A stretch of DNA of 64,000 nucleotides from Endocalyx cinctus (Eukaryota > Ascomycota > Sordariomycetes > Amphisphaeriales > Apiosporaceae). Positions 11,158 to 22,750 of the stretch are shown here, piece by piece (positions within the stretch are counted from its first letter, which is position 1; the number at the start of each line of letters is the position of its first letter). Both the position numbers and the translations under genes were made by a program. The notes under the pieces were generated by a model. It was given only the letters and a program-made list of their open reading frames with translations. It did not search any database and was not told where the DNA came from. The stretch is from contig BCKC01000001.1 in the NCBI GenBank assembly GCA_001600455.1, forward strand, positions 6,226,441 to 6,290,440, in the 5' to 3' direction.

Positions 11158-12016
11158 CTTTGCGGTAGTATTCCACGCTTCACGCTTTAGGCTCTAGTTT
11201 ATTTGAATTTATTATTTGAAATTTGTATTATTAAATTTTCTAAATTATTAATTTAATCAGGTATGTCGATATCAGTATGCTGTGTATATGATAGAGAGAT
11301 CATTGTACAGGATGAGGGACCTGAAGCAACTTGAATTTATATCGGCCTCGGCTTAATATGCATGCTGATAAATAATTTACGTACAGCACTCCGTAAAGAA
11401 AATGGATCTTGAAAGAAAACGGTGAAAGCTGAAAAGCATCTACACGTTAACAGTGACCTACCCTGCCTATGTGCTTTTTATTGATATAACATTACTTACT
11501 GTAAGAGCTACAGCTTCTATGGATCTCAACTATGTCGTTCTCGGCTGCCCAGATGCTGTAACCTAGTTTCGTCACAATCGACTGTAATAAACATTCTTAA
11601 TACAAGGTTAACCGTTTATTACGTTCATACTATTTACGGAGAAAGATTTATGGGAATTCTTACGTTTTGCTTAATAACGACTTTAGAAACAAACCCCAAT
11701 GCCCCGCGCTTTACAGTAGATCGGCCCCACTACCTCGGTACACCTGTACTAGGTCGGCCTAATGGATCGGCCGAATGAATCTTAGGGGTCTAGTTTCACA
11801 GTTGATAATGCTGTAATAGAAGGTAGGAATTCCGATTGACGGTATTCCGTTATCGGTTGTTGTACACTGTAGCCTGTAAACCCTCTCCCTTGGATTGCAA
11901 GATATCATGTATAATACTAGAATCCCTGTCACAATCTCTCTTGGTGTCGAGGAGCACAATCTAGCGAGATTTGGAGAAATATGTACAACCATAAACTGAG
12001 ACTTTTTTTTTCCTCA
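11158..12016. other. 0.86 kb intergenic, nothing recognised
   Basis: AT-rich DNA between the promoter side of the oxidoreductase gene and the 3' end of the permease gene. No conserved frame, RNA or repeat was recognised. Confidence 0.6.
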
Positions 12017-13071
12017 TCATTTTAAGACGGTCGCTACGCCCATACCCCCGACGAACATGGCAGCCACTGATATGAAGCTCGAGACGGAGAGCAGAGATAT
12101 CCCACTGATACCATGACCGGACGTGCAACCGCCAGCCATGCGGGATCCCACGGCGAGACAAACGCCGCCGAAGACGGCCCTAGCGGCGCCAACGTGCGTA
12201 GTAGTAGTAATAGCAGCATTAGACGACGGGAACGCCAAAGACACGGCTAAAGAGCCGGCGACCATCCCCGACGTCAACGCCATAGCGCCGTACGACATGG
12301 ACTTCTTCTTTGTCGTTGTCGTCGTCGAAGCCGAAGCCGAGCTATCATCGTCGTCGTTATTATCACCGCTCGCGAATAACCAGCAGAAGTAATCTCCAAA
12401 CTCCTCGAACGAGGTCGACGTCCCGAGCAGCGCTTTCCTGGAGAAGATCGACGCCGCTTGCGCCGCCGCGACCAAAACACCGCCCATCACGGGCTCGACG
12501 AACCCCGTCGTCGCGGGCGCGGCGAACACGTACCGCAGGGCGAACACGGCGCCGAAGAAGAAGGCTTCGACGGCGAGGAGCGCCGCCGTGGAGCTGATGC
12601 CGAATTTTTCGGAGATTGATAGTTTCTCGCTTATCGTCGTTGTCGTCGTCGTTGTCGTGTGTTGTTGTTGTTGTTGTTGTTTCTCCTCTTCCTCTTTTTT
12701 CCTCGCCGTCGTAAGATTTTGCTGCGCTCGTTGTCGTCTTTGAATCGCGCCGCGAAGTAGTCCCGACCAGAGAACCCCTCCCAACATGCATCCGATTATC
12801 GTATAGGCGCTGGAGGGCACGCCGCTGCCCAGCTGCACGAAGACTGTGCCGGCGCAGGCTCCCGAGAGCGCCATCCCGGCGCCCTGGATGAGCCCGCCGA
12901 CGACGTTGCCGTCGAATTCGGCGAAGAGATTCAACTTCGAATACGAGCGGGGCTTCAGGTTTAGGTAGCCCAGATTCTGAAATAGAGTTACGAGTAGACT
13001 ATAGAAAAAAAGATATAAGAATCATCTTTGTTGGTTTGGTATTGGGTTCATTGCCCCCCTTTTGAGGTTTG

Positions 13072-13103
<32 letters not shown>

Positions 13104-13280
13104 GCAAAGATTATCGAAAAAGAAGGATACTCACGTACTCGTCCCTGACGCTGTTAAGAAGGTCTCGACCATGTGCCAGTTCTCCATTTTCATCTGCGAG
13201 ATTATAACTCCTGGGTCGTAGATACCTGCCATCGCTAGAGTCGCACCGAACACGGCACCGGTGCCGAACGCGGTCGACAT
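12017..13280 (-). CDS. YeeE/YedE-type sulfur transport membrane protein, two exons
   Basis: Predicted 375 aa. Exon 1 is 13280-13135 and exon 2 is 12998-12017; the 136-nt intron (GTGAGT to CTATAG) contains a T31 run on the coding strand. The join gives TASGTSTLLVTLFQNLGYLN, as expected for the family. Hallmarks of the Sulf_transp family are seen twice: SGACAGT (Cys near residue 97) and GGCTSGHGISGIS (Cys near 340), each at the head of a hydrophobic repeat of several membrane helices. Bacterial members take up thiosulfate using conserved cysteines; in fungi the function is inferred as import of a small sulfur compound, at a membrane not fixed by sequence. Two polar low-complexity loops (a Gln6/Thr8 run and an Asp4/Thr5 run) interrupt the helices. 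The family is bacterial in main distribution, so an ancient transfer is likely. Confidence 0.88.
13072..13102 (+). repeat. A31 tract inside an intron
   Basis: Thirty-one A on the plus strand, therefore T31 in the pre-mRNA of the YeeE-type gene, in the donor-proximal half of its only intron. Confidence 0.9.
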
Positions 13281-16039
13281 TTTGAATTTCTCTCTTCTTT
13301 TCTTTGTCTTTTTTTTTTTTTTCTTTTTCCTTCTCCTTTTTCGATATTATATGTTCTTGTTGTACTTAAGCCTCTTAATAGAACCTTTCGTGTGGGAGAG
13401 CCAGTCAGCACTAGTAAAGGAACAGCGAACTTGACACTCAAAATCCTTCGAATATGTCTACGAGCGGCACGCAAATCAATATATGCAAAGGACAAAGTAA
13501 CAAATAATTATTAGTAGTCGATTTAAAGGTAAGCCCTGGAGAGGCTACGGGTCTTTATTACCAACATGTTTGCCCCCCGAGGTTCCTCTGACCCCATGAG
13601 TTTGGAATTTACGCAGAAACAAATGCAAAACAAAAACACTGTATCGTTATGAGGTACTAATAATAATGTGGGCGAGCTAATTCTAGGGTTCTGATAGTTT
13701 TAACTAAAGTGAAATGATCACCGAAAATCGCCGATGACGAACAAATCCTTTGTATTTTTTTTTTGCCAATCGAGTAAATTTACTTAAGTCGACAAAAGGT
13801 GGGTGAGAGAGGAAAAGAGAGCCAACTGCGTCGGAATTTTAATTAGCGCGAACCTGTTGGAGATATTTGAGGTTTTTCTTAAAGATAAAAATAATAATAA
13901 TAATAGATTGTACAAGTACTGTGGATATTAACATTAATATGTCTACGGTAATATAGTTCGTGTCAAATCAATGCATTGTCGGTTTAGAGGATTACACTGT
14001 TCTCTATTTCTTTGTTTCCTGTCCCACGTTTTTAAAGCCCGGCCGGGGATCCATTTCTCGGGGAACTGTTTTTAAGCGGACGGCGACTTACCAAGGAGAT
14101 TTTACCGGATCGAGAACCCCCGGTTATTGGAAGTTCGGGTGATACTAAATCTGGATTTATCTTACATTATGCAGAAGCCATTTTTCCCCATTTTCCCATG
14201 ATCATTAATCATTTAATCAGAATACAGGGGGGATATGCCTCGCTTATTTGAAGTATCACATGAACCGTCAGACTTAAATTATATATAACCGTTGAATTTT
14301 CTGTCGAGCACGCAAAACACCAACTTAGAATCCTTGAATTAGAACGGGATATTACTTACTTGTCGTACGTGGCTCACGAGAATTACTGGATATCTCTACT
14401 CGTTAACCCGCATCCAAGGTCGCCACCGCCTTACCATCTTGGCTTGCTTATTGTAGACATACGTTCTTCCCCCGAGTCGAGATTACCTACGTATGCTCTA
14501 TAATTTAGTTTGAAGATGAGAATATGTTCCTTGTCAGAAAGTGATGCCGTTGGCTTCAATCACTTCTCGTCTGCCGAGCCTCCCTTGCCTCGTTTAATTT
14601 GACTTTGAAGCAAGGAGAGGGGCGCTCGGTACCGCGAAAAATAGAAAATCTCGCCACTGCAGGACTTGGCCACAGATCCAGTAACATACGGCCATTTTTT
14701 CCCCGTGAATAAGTTCCCCCAAAGAATTTCTACTTCATAGCTAATAGTCAGGGTATCTGATCTACAAATCAGGACAAGAGTTTGGTCGATCAGGGCTGGC
14801 TGATGAGTTGAGCTACGTATGCTCTCTCTTTCTCACTCACTTACTTCGCCGTCTAATTTCGTAAGTATGTAAACATTTACTCACCGAGATACACTAGCTT
14901 TCGATCTTCGATTTGATCACGCCAGTTTGATATTCGTCAACGCCAAACTCTCGTCACACTGTAACGATACCCACTTTGACAAGTTCTAGAAGTAGTTCTA
15001 TAGCAGTTTTGTTTTAGCGAAACGACGGTAAAAAAAAACTCGAGCTTCGTCCCTCCGATCCTAACAAGCCAATCCCAACTATTTGGAATACTAACAGGTA
15101 AATAAACATTTGCTGATCGCACTAATTAGATGTAAGCAGCAAAAATGTCGTGCTAGCACAAAATAATAGGTAGATGACGCGGACAGGCTTTGAAGGTCTT
15201 ACCATGAGATACGGTACAGTCTAAAAGTCTACACGAAAAGTCGATGATAAGTTCGGTTCATAAAAAAAAGACGAGAAACATATCATACAATAGTGAGCAT
15301 ACGCGTAGGCTGGTATACGAGCATCCTTTGGGGGACATAGCGATAAACAGAAAGGTGATAAACCCTTGAGTCGGCGACTGATGTGTGTTTTCCGGATCAT
15401 CCTACATCCATCCATATAGACTACAAATGGCGTAAAAGCGGTGATTGAATAGTGTATACCACCCCCTGAAGACAACATGGGTCTCAAATGATCTTTCTTC
15501 TAGGATTTGGCTTCACTGCTAATATGAAATTTTTCTTGGCTCTTACAAGGCGTTGCTCTCCATAAGCCTAGATTCAAGAACCATGTTTTTGATCACCCGT
15601 AGCTGGACGAGAACCAAAATGGAAGCGGTCACTGCTTTGTAAATAAAAGATGTATGATGAGATATATTTACTAGTTTCAAATAGTTGGTTTTATACATAC
15701 ACTGGTTGATAGTGTACAGAATATGACAAAAAAATTGGTAAATCAAACAAACTTTGACAGTGCACACAATTTAAAGAAAAGAAGAAAAAAAAAGCAAAAG
15801 CCTCCTAGTTATTTCAAGCGATAAAGTGACTGATTTTTTCTGTAATTAATTCAACGCAACCTCTCCTGAGTGGTGAAGCACTGTTTGTGCTCCCAGATTT
15901 CGAGCAAAGTTAGTTCGAGAACGTACCGCAGCATTTCGTAGGATACCGATATTTGATCCCGGGAGAAGAAACCGTCTTCCATCCATTACCCATCTCGCAG
16001 CCCATACGATTCAGAGTGTCCGTGTCGTAAGAGAGCAAC
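13281..16039. other. 2.8 kb intergenic with a tRNA-like relic
   Basis: No recognisable protein gene. A polypyrimidine tract at 13285-13345 directly upstream of the YeeE-type gene on its coding strand is purine-rich (GA-rich 5' flank). At 14731-14803 a 73-nt stretch folds loosely like a tRNA but with damaged arms. The remainder, including short AT-rich frames at 15221-15487 and 15543-15767, shows nothing I can name. Confidence 0.55.
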
Positions 16040-18889
16040 TTAGTAATTCAACTCGCCACCGCCTCCACCAGCAACGTGATCTAAATCTTCGTAACTTTTT
16101 AAGCTGCGCCCCTGTACAGCTTCCCGAGGGCCAACCGCTGCTCCACCAGCAGCGCCATCGCCCCATCGTCCAGCACCACCACGTCCTCGTCCAGCACCTT
16201 GTCCGTCCTGATTCCAGCGTCCTTGATGCTGTCGTCTATCGTACGGACCGGTGCGGTTTTGAAACCTCCCAGCGTTGCCAGGGCCGCCTCGACGGATTGG
16301 GCCGCCACCGCGTTCCTCTCCGCCGGCATTCCACCCTGCCGCTTGTATGGGTTGGCCACCTGCAAATAGGGGCATACCAGGCACATTGGGAAAGCCCGGG
16401 AATGGCGCCATCATATTGTTCATAGTAAAGTTTTGTAAGTTGAAGCCACGAGGCGTACCTTGTTGGGTTTGCCCGTTCGAGGGCGGGAAATGGCCATTAC
16501 TGTTAGCGTCCGTTCTAGACGGCGCGATATGCGCAGGATCCATAACATAGGCGTTAATAAGCTCGAACTGTGAATCATCGGTTAGAATCCTGAAAATCTG
16601 TTGGGCAGACCATGCACATTACCTCTTGTTTCATAGCATCTAGCCACTCGGCATGGCGTTTCTCAACATGCTTCTTCCAGAAGTGGTCCTCTTTGAATAG
16701 TTTTGTACACTCCGGCACCTTGCATCGCCACTTATGCTCATCTTCTTGCTTTACGAACTTGGCCAGTTCTTCGTTGAGTGCATCTTCAACAGGCTTTCCA
16801 CCCAGTTTCCGAACATCCACCGTCTCTGGCTCCAAAATTTGCATGATTTTATCTTCAAAGGTCTTTACCCACTTGTAAGCCCGCTCCAGTTGCTGCTCGG
16901 TTTTCGAAGACGCACTCCGGAATTTGCGGTTCGGCTCAGTCATCTCGCCTTCCTCTTCTTCCTCTTTCACCTCAGCCCGCTTCTTGGATGGAAATGGGTC
17001 CCCGTTGGCGCTTGCGCGCGCAACGTTCTTAGCAGTAGATGAGAGTGTGCTTCTAGGTCGACGAAGATGGCCCCCAGGGCACTTTCTAGTTAACTCATGA
17101 ATTGAATCACTCTCGAAGACGCAAAAAAAGCAGAAATTGAAGACACGACGGAGGTACTCGATCATGAGGTCAAGCTGTTTCTTCTTGATCAGAAGATCTT
17201 CGTCGTCTACTTCATCATCCACCGCACCTTCTTCATCAGACTCTCCCATCTCGCCTTCCTCTTCATCCATCCCTTCGTCGAAATCAAGGTTCCTGTCTTT
17301 CTTGACTTTCTTGGTGGGAGACGGAAGAATGGCAGGTTGAAGACGGCCGGCATTCCTTAATGACTCAACCCGCTCTTCAATTCGCAAGATAGCGTTGAAA
17401 TCAGAACCGAAGTCGTTCTCAAACTTGTTTACGAGCCGGTGAACTAGGCCGAGATCCTTCTCGATACGCTCTGGCGCAGAGAATAGATCCCACAAAGCTT
17501 TCTTGCGGGGGTTGTTAGGGGGGTTGTGGACACCAACGTGGCAGACGAAGTCACCACGAACCTCGTCTTTGACGGTTTTGCCATTAACAGCTTCGAGGGC
17601 CTTATCAGCAGTAGAAGTGAGTACTGATGGCTTGTCGTCCACCTCACCATCGTCATCATCCTTCAACTCATCGGACTGTTCAACTGCAGCTGTCTCGGAA
17701 GCCGGATGGAGCATTACCCAACCCATTCTATGATATCTTTTACTTGGGTTGGGGTCACTGAGTGACAACCACTTAAAACCGCCTTCTTCTTCTCCGAGAT
17801 GTTCTTTACAGAATGCCTCAAGGTTTTGACGACTGACATGTGGAGCTATGGTTTTGATCAAGAGAGTGGGCTGGTACAAGCTTTCATCACGAAGCTCGTT
17901 TCCGTTGGCGGGTACAAGATCACCAACACCTAAGACTTCATTGGCCGCCGTAGCTTCACCTTCTTCTTTCTCAATTATGCCACCGGCTCCATTGCTCTCA
18001 CTCTTTGGGATGCCCTCGAGCGAAAAGTCGTCAAATGTGCCGGATTCTAAATCTTGTTCCCATTGGTTGTACGCCCCTCGGCGGAAGTCGTTGATCTGTG
18101 CCCGTAGGGTATCACGAACTTCAGGCACGTATCGCTCTCTGAACCACTGTTCTTTCTTGTGCTCACCGACAAAAGTCCTAGCCATCTTTGCTTGTAAATC
18201 TTCCCTATACGAGTCGTATGCAGACTGAATTTTTGCCTTCTCCTTGTCACGATCCTCCTGCGTCTCACGGCCACGAGGGCGTTCAGGCTCTCGCCTGCGA
18301 CCGGTACGTTGACGTTCCTTTTCTTCCTTGACCTTTTCGTTGGCCCTCCACCACTCACCAAAGTAAGAAAAGCCAACTTGAAATGGAAGTTTGGAGGGAT
18401 CTGTCAGTGGATTAACGGCTGGCTGGGCTGGCTGGCTGTTGTTGGATCCAGGGACATAGCGATCGATGTTTGCTGGGGGAGAGGTAATACGACGGCGATC
18501 TTCTCGATCATTGCGGTCATTTCGCTCACGAGTTCCGGCAAAATCATCTCTTCCACGTGTACGGGGTTCATAGCGATCAACAGGCGGGGGGGACCGAGAT
18601 CGATTGCGTCGGCCGCGGTCATGTCCTGAAGCTAGTTTAGTAATGGAACATAAAACGTCGGAGATAGTATTGGTCATCGCGCATATCTAACGCGATGTTC
18701 GAGGAAGTTTGACGAGGAATAAAAACCTATATATAGGAAGTGGTGTGAAACAGAGTATAAAAACGCACCAGGAGAACGTCCACGGTAGAAGTTATCACGG
18801 GACTCATCTTTCGTTCGGTCATCACGACTACTCCAACCTCGGTCAACTGGAGAGCGACCAGTGCCATCGCGATACGAATATGAATCCAT
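16040..18889 (-). CDS. ars2: ARS2/SERRATE family RNA effector protein, three exons
   Basis: Predicted 883 aa. Exons 18889-18769, 18625-16623 and 16567-16040. Exon 1 ends FYRGRSPG and joins at phase 1 to HDRGRRNRSRSPPP; exon 2 ends LDAMKQE and joins to FELINAYVMDPAHIAPSR. The N-terminus is an Arg/Ser/Asp-rich disordered arm, followed by the SERRATE/Ars2 N-terminal domain (FSYFGEWWRANEK near residue 100, then AKMARTFVGEHKKE), an acidic middle, the YLRRVFNFCFFC segment, and a C-terminal C2H2-like finger CKVPECTKLFKEDHFWKKH. The tail is Gly/Arg-rich and ends in GGGGELNY. Ars2 links the nuclear cap-binding complex to RNA processing and turnover, and to small-RNA pathways in plants and animals. Nuclear location is known for the family. 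The second intron is only 55 nt and leaves an almost open frame, so intron retention would truncate the tail. Confidence 0.93.
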
Positions 18890-20801
18890 AATGTTAATTC
18901 GGGGAATGATAGTACGTGGGAGAGACCCAAATTACGATCGGTAAGATGCAATTGGTCGTATAATATATGTGCGGTTCCGTCGTGCGGTATGAGCTAGGGA
19001 GAGGTTTTGCTAGCGTCAAGTAATTCCGATTGCTTCTGCGATAGAGTGCCTACTGTTTGGCAATGCGATTGCGGTTAGAGAAATCATTCTGAAAATGTTT
19101 GGAAAGAAGTAACTAGAATAATAAAAGATGGGGGTGATGAGATGAGATGAGTAATGATTAAATGCGCTATTCGCAATTCAATTAAGAAGAAGAAGGTAAT
19201 GAATTTGATGGAGAGTTTGAAGAAAATTAAGCAAGGGCAAGAGCATAGCTCTGCGTCAAGCAAACCAAATAGAAATAGGGGATAAGAAAGGTATATTATA
19301 TAAGTTTGCGAAGAGGGTTTGACATGGTTTGTTAGGAGGAAGCAAGGTAGGTTCTTTTTATTATTCTTTGCAGAATATAAGGATATATGAATTCAAGTTC
19401 AAGTTCCAAGTGATGTTGGAGCTGAAAAGAATACTCAATAGGTACAAGGGGATGGTATAGAGAGGTAGATGGAAAGAGATAAAGGGTAATTAAGAGTGAA
19501 GTACTCGGGGTACTCGGTATCGAGAGAAGAGAATTGTGATGAGGAAAAAAGGATAGACGAACTGTATAAAGCAGAATGAATCACTGAGGGCGCGAAGTCC
19601 CAACCTGGATTTCTGATGGTGAGAATCTCGAGGCACGAAAACGAAACCTTTTGAGTAAATGAAGAAGATAAAGAGTTGGTTATTGGCCGGCCACGATAGT
19701 CCGAATTGAAAGAGCGCGTTGGCCTATTACCTCAGCAAAGAACTGTGGATCCTTTGTTGTGGCAACAGTTTTTACTTATTCTTTCTTACTGTATTATTTT
19801 AGAGAAGGCGCGAAGAATTTAACGCGTAAAAGGTAAGTTTTATTTAATCGTACGGTGTATTTATACAGTTTCAAGATTAACGCATGAAACTGTATGATCT
19901 CTTCTGATTGGCTGGTGAGCCATTTTATCTGTGGCAAAATATGGCGTACTTGACCGTCTCTTTGATGAATATTCATTACCGAGGTGGCTGGCGTGTCGAG
20001 GTTTGGGCTTCCAAAACTGGCTACCAACCGCCTGCCAGGCTACCTACCTCCTAGCCGCCCTATATACATGTATACTTGCCAGCCAATATATACAAAAATA
20101 AAATAAAATAAAAATGAAGAAATAATGACTTGTTGGTTATAATTTATGTATTATGTATATTGGGTAGTATGTTGGTAACTTTAGCGTCGACATTGAAGTG
20201 AATTGCATTTTCTTTATGTAAAAGCTACTATCTATGTATACTCCGTATTCTCCGGAGCATTAATGATAATTATATGATGCATGAGCCATTAACCCATTGG
20301 CCTTTCTCTCTATTTCTCCGTAGCTTCATGGAACTCTGGCGTTATTGCGTTTAAGGTTAATATCTCATTAAACCATCATACAATCATTTAACTCGCGTAT
20401 GATGTTGGCCATTACCAATCTACCAAAACGTATGATGTTGTATTTACAAAGATGTGGAACCTCATCTGATATAACTTCAAATCCTTGTATAAAAGCTGTG
20501 TAATAGGTGTAGTATAATACAGAGATGCCGAGCTCTATTCCCAATTCAATTATTTCCCGCTAAGGAAAATACGTCACCATTTCCGTTTCCTTGTCTCAAA
20601 CTGAGCTCTTCTAGAAGCTCCCAGTCGAAATTTTTTACTTTAGCTATCTCATGTAACAAACACCGAAAATAAATGAGAAATTGATATTTAAATCAAATAA
20701 TCTAGAGTACACCATCTTAGAATTTCGTACCCTCTCGCAGAGTCAAGAAGTCTGTAATATTTTTCCTACCCCATAATAACATAAGTCATTCATAACCCAC
20801 A
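18890..20801. other. 1.9 kb divergent intergenic region, purine-rich plus strand
   Basis: Separates the divergent ARS2 and TspO genes. From about 19080 to 19570 the plus strand is strongly purine-rich, so the strand read by ARS2 is pyrimidine-rich, as in many fungal core promoters and long 5' leaders. ATG-containing frames here (for example 19794-20027) have no family resemblance. Confidence 0.6.
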
Positions 20802-21460
20802 ATGACGACCTATTTGTCCCATATCACCCTGATACCTAGCAGTATCTTCGCCAGCCCGCCGGCGTCGATCCTGCTCCCCGTCGCTCTTGGCACAGCCATA
20901 GGATACAGTACGCGACGTAAGTCTTTTCTCTTTTTTTCTTAATATATCATTATCATCTCCTATGCCAATGGAGGAAAAAAAAAGAAATTACTAAATAACT
21001 CATACCCCCACCCAAAACAGCCAAGCAAACGCAAGCAACGTACCTAGCGATGAAGCAGCCGCCTCTGCGCCCGCCGCCTCAGGTATTCGGCCCCGTGTGG
21101 ACTCTGCTGTACGGATTGATGGGGTACGCGGCGCACCGAGCGTTTACCGCGTCGGCGGCGCCGGACGAGATCCGCGGTCTGTACTCGCTCCAGCTGGGAT
21201 TGAACCTCGCGTGGATGCCGCTGTTCTTCGGCCTGCGCAAGCCCGTCTCCGCCCTCGCCGACATCATCTCCCTCGTCGGGGTTAACGGCTACTTGACGTA
21301 CCTGTACTTTGGCGTCGATGACGTCGCCGGCTGGTGCATGGTCCCCTACATGGCGTGGCTCGGCTTCGCGACGTACCTTACCGCGGGTGTGGGTTACATG
21401 AATCGTTGGGATATCTCGGAGTCTACCCTCGCGACCCGGAAAGCACTTGGAAAAGACTAA
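20802..21460 (+). CDS. TspO/MBR family membrane protein, two exons
   Basis: Predicted 184 aa. Exon 1 is 20802-20916, exon 2 is 21021-21460; the intron runs from GTAAGT to AACAG and the phase-1 join gives STRPKQTQATYLAMKQPPLR. The signature is clear: PPPQVFGPVWTLLYGLMGYA near residues 56-75, followed by LNLAWMPLFFGLRKP and a final WCMVPYMAWLGFATYL, which together make the five helices of the tryptophan-rich sensory protein family (peripheral benzodiazepine receptor in animals). Family members bind porphyrins and cholesterol-like ligands, and eukaryotic ones are usually in the outer mitochondrial membrane; the ligand here is unknown. Length agrees with the family (about 160-190 aa). It converges on the arg-13 carrier gene with only 237 bases between stops. 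Confidence 0.93.
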
Positions 21461-21697
21461 GTAATACTACGTGGCTGTAATCAACTAGTAGGTCGTTTAA
21501 GGACTAGACGGCAATTGTATAGTACAGCGTGCTCATAGTGGTTAAACTAGTTACGTCTATTGAGACTAGTAATCCGTAACCTCTTCCATAAATCCATTTC
21601 AAATATCATTTAATCTATATCATACGCCCGAAACTCCAGTTTATCTCGTAAGATACCAGCCGTCTATATCATCTATACCGTGGGGTATCTCTCTCTC

Positions 21698-22750
21698 TCA
21701 TAATGGAAATCGTTGTTTTAGGCCATCATAAACGATGAAGATGAAAGCCGAACTAGGTGCTGATCGAAAGACGGTGATGCCGCACCCGCGGTAGAGGCCA
21801 CGTAAACCATGCTGATGCCAGAGTGCCCTACCTTCTTGCCAGAACGTGCGATGCTGCTTATTCCCACCAACAGGGCTCGTCTGCATGCGCGACTTAATGG
21901 TATCGGCCGGGAAGAACAGGAAATTATACGACATGCCTGCTGAGGCACCAGCGACAGCTTGTTGCCAAAATGGAAGTGCTTCCGTCGCTAAGCCATCGCT
22001 TTCCGTGAGTTGATCGGTCTTTTGTTTGTTGTTGTAGAGGTGGAAGAGTTTCGTCGTTGTCTCTTTAGAGCCGAACCAGGCGGCACATCCGCCTGACTCT
22101 CGGAGGAAGGTACCCATTTGGCCATGCCAAAAACCGCGAAGTCCTTCATGTTTAAATACATCTCGTATAACGGACATGACGCTCGGAGGTTTGACTTTTG
22201 CGCCGCCTGCAATCTCTTCTGGGACTTGAATTTTACACTTGACGAGTTCGATCGGAGTGAGGATAACGGAAGTAAATGCACCGGAGAAGGCACCAGTAAA
22301 CCAAAGCGCTGGAAGGGGCAGTACTCGGTCTCGCGGGCAGTATCCAGAGGCGTAGACGACCTCGCGTCCAATTCGCTCGAAGAAGAAAAGGCTACTCGTC
22401 TCAGCGGCGGCGCCAAATAAGGGAGCGCTAATACCACGGTATAGGCCTAAGAAGCCATCGGCTCTAATTGACTGCCGGAAGCAATCTAACGGACCTTTGT
22501 ATCGAAGTGGGAGGTGATCAGGCTGCGATTGAAGTCTGACCTTGACGGTGTCGAAGGGGTATTCGATGTATTTGCCAACAATGCCGGCGATCTGTATCAA
22601 TTAGTAATTGAACGTATCGCGCGAATGTAAATGGATGCTGCTCACAGATCCATATAGTACGTCCTCAACAGCATCCAATCCGGGAGATTTTCGCTGGGTT
22701 TGGAGGTGCATCGGGACGGACGGGACGACGTCTACTTGTTTAGCTGCCAT
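21698..22750 (-). CDS. arg-13: mitochondrial basic amino acid (ornithine) carrier, arg-13/Ort1 type, two exons
   Basis: Predicted 332 aa. Exon 1 is 22750-22646, exon 2 is 22591-21698; a 54-nt intron (GTGAGC to TACAG) joins at phase 0 to make [20 protein letters not shown]. The three mitochondrial-carrier signatures are present: [22 protein letters not shown] and [11 protein letters not shown], each in one of the three two-helix repeats. The LEAVED-like start and [10 protein letters not shown] motif point to the arg-13 (Neurospora) / ORT1 = ARG11 (yeast) carrier that exports ornithine from the matrix for arginine synthesis. Assignment to ornithine is inferred from overall resemblance; a related basic amino acid carrier is the alternative. 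Location is the inner mitochondrial membrane. Confidence 0.9.

Noticed and set aside
12274..12791. Long frames overlapping the YeeE-type gene
   Set aside because: Shadow frames in GC-rich, repetitive codons (Thr/Gln/Asp runs).
16569..16622. Reading through the second ARS2 intron
   Set aside because: The unspliced frame ends at a stop after about 14 residues and loses the conserved NAYVMDPAHIAPSR tail; the spliced form fits the family.
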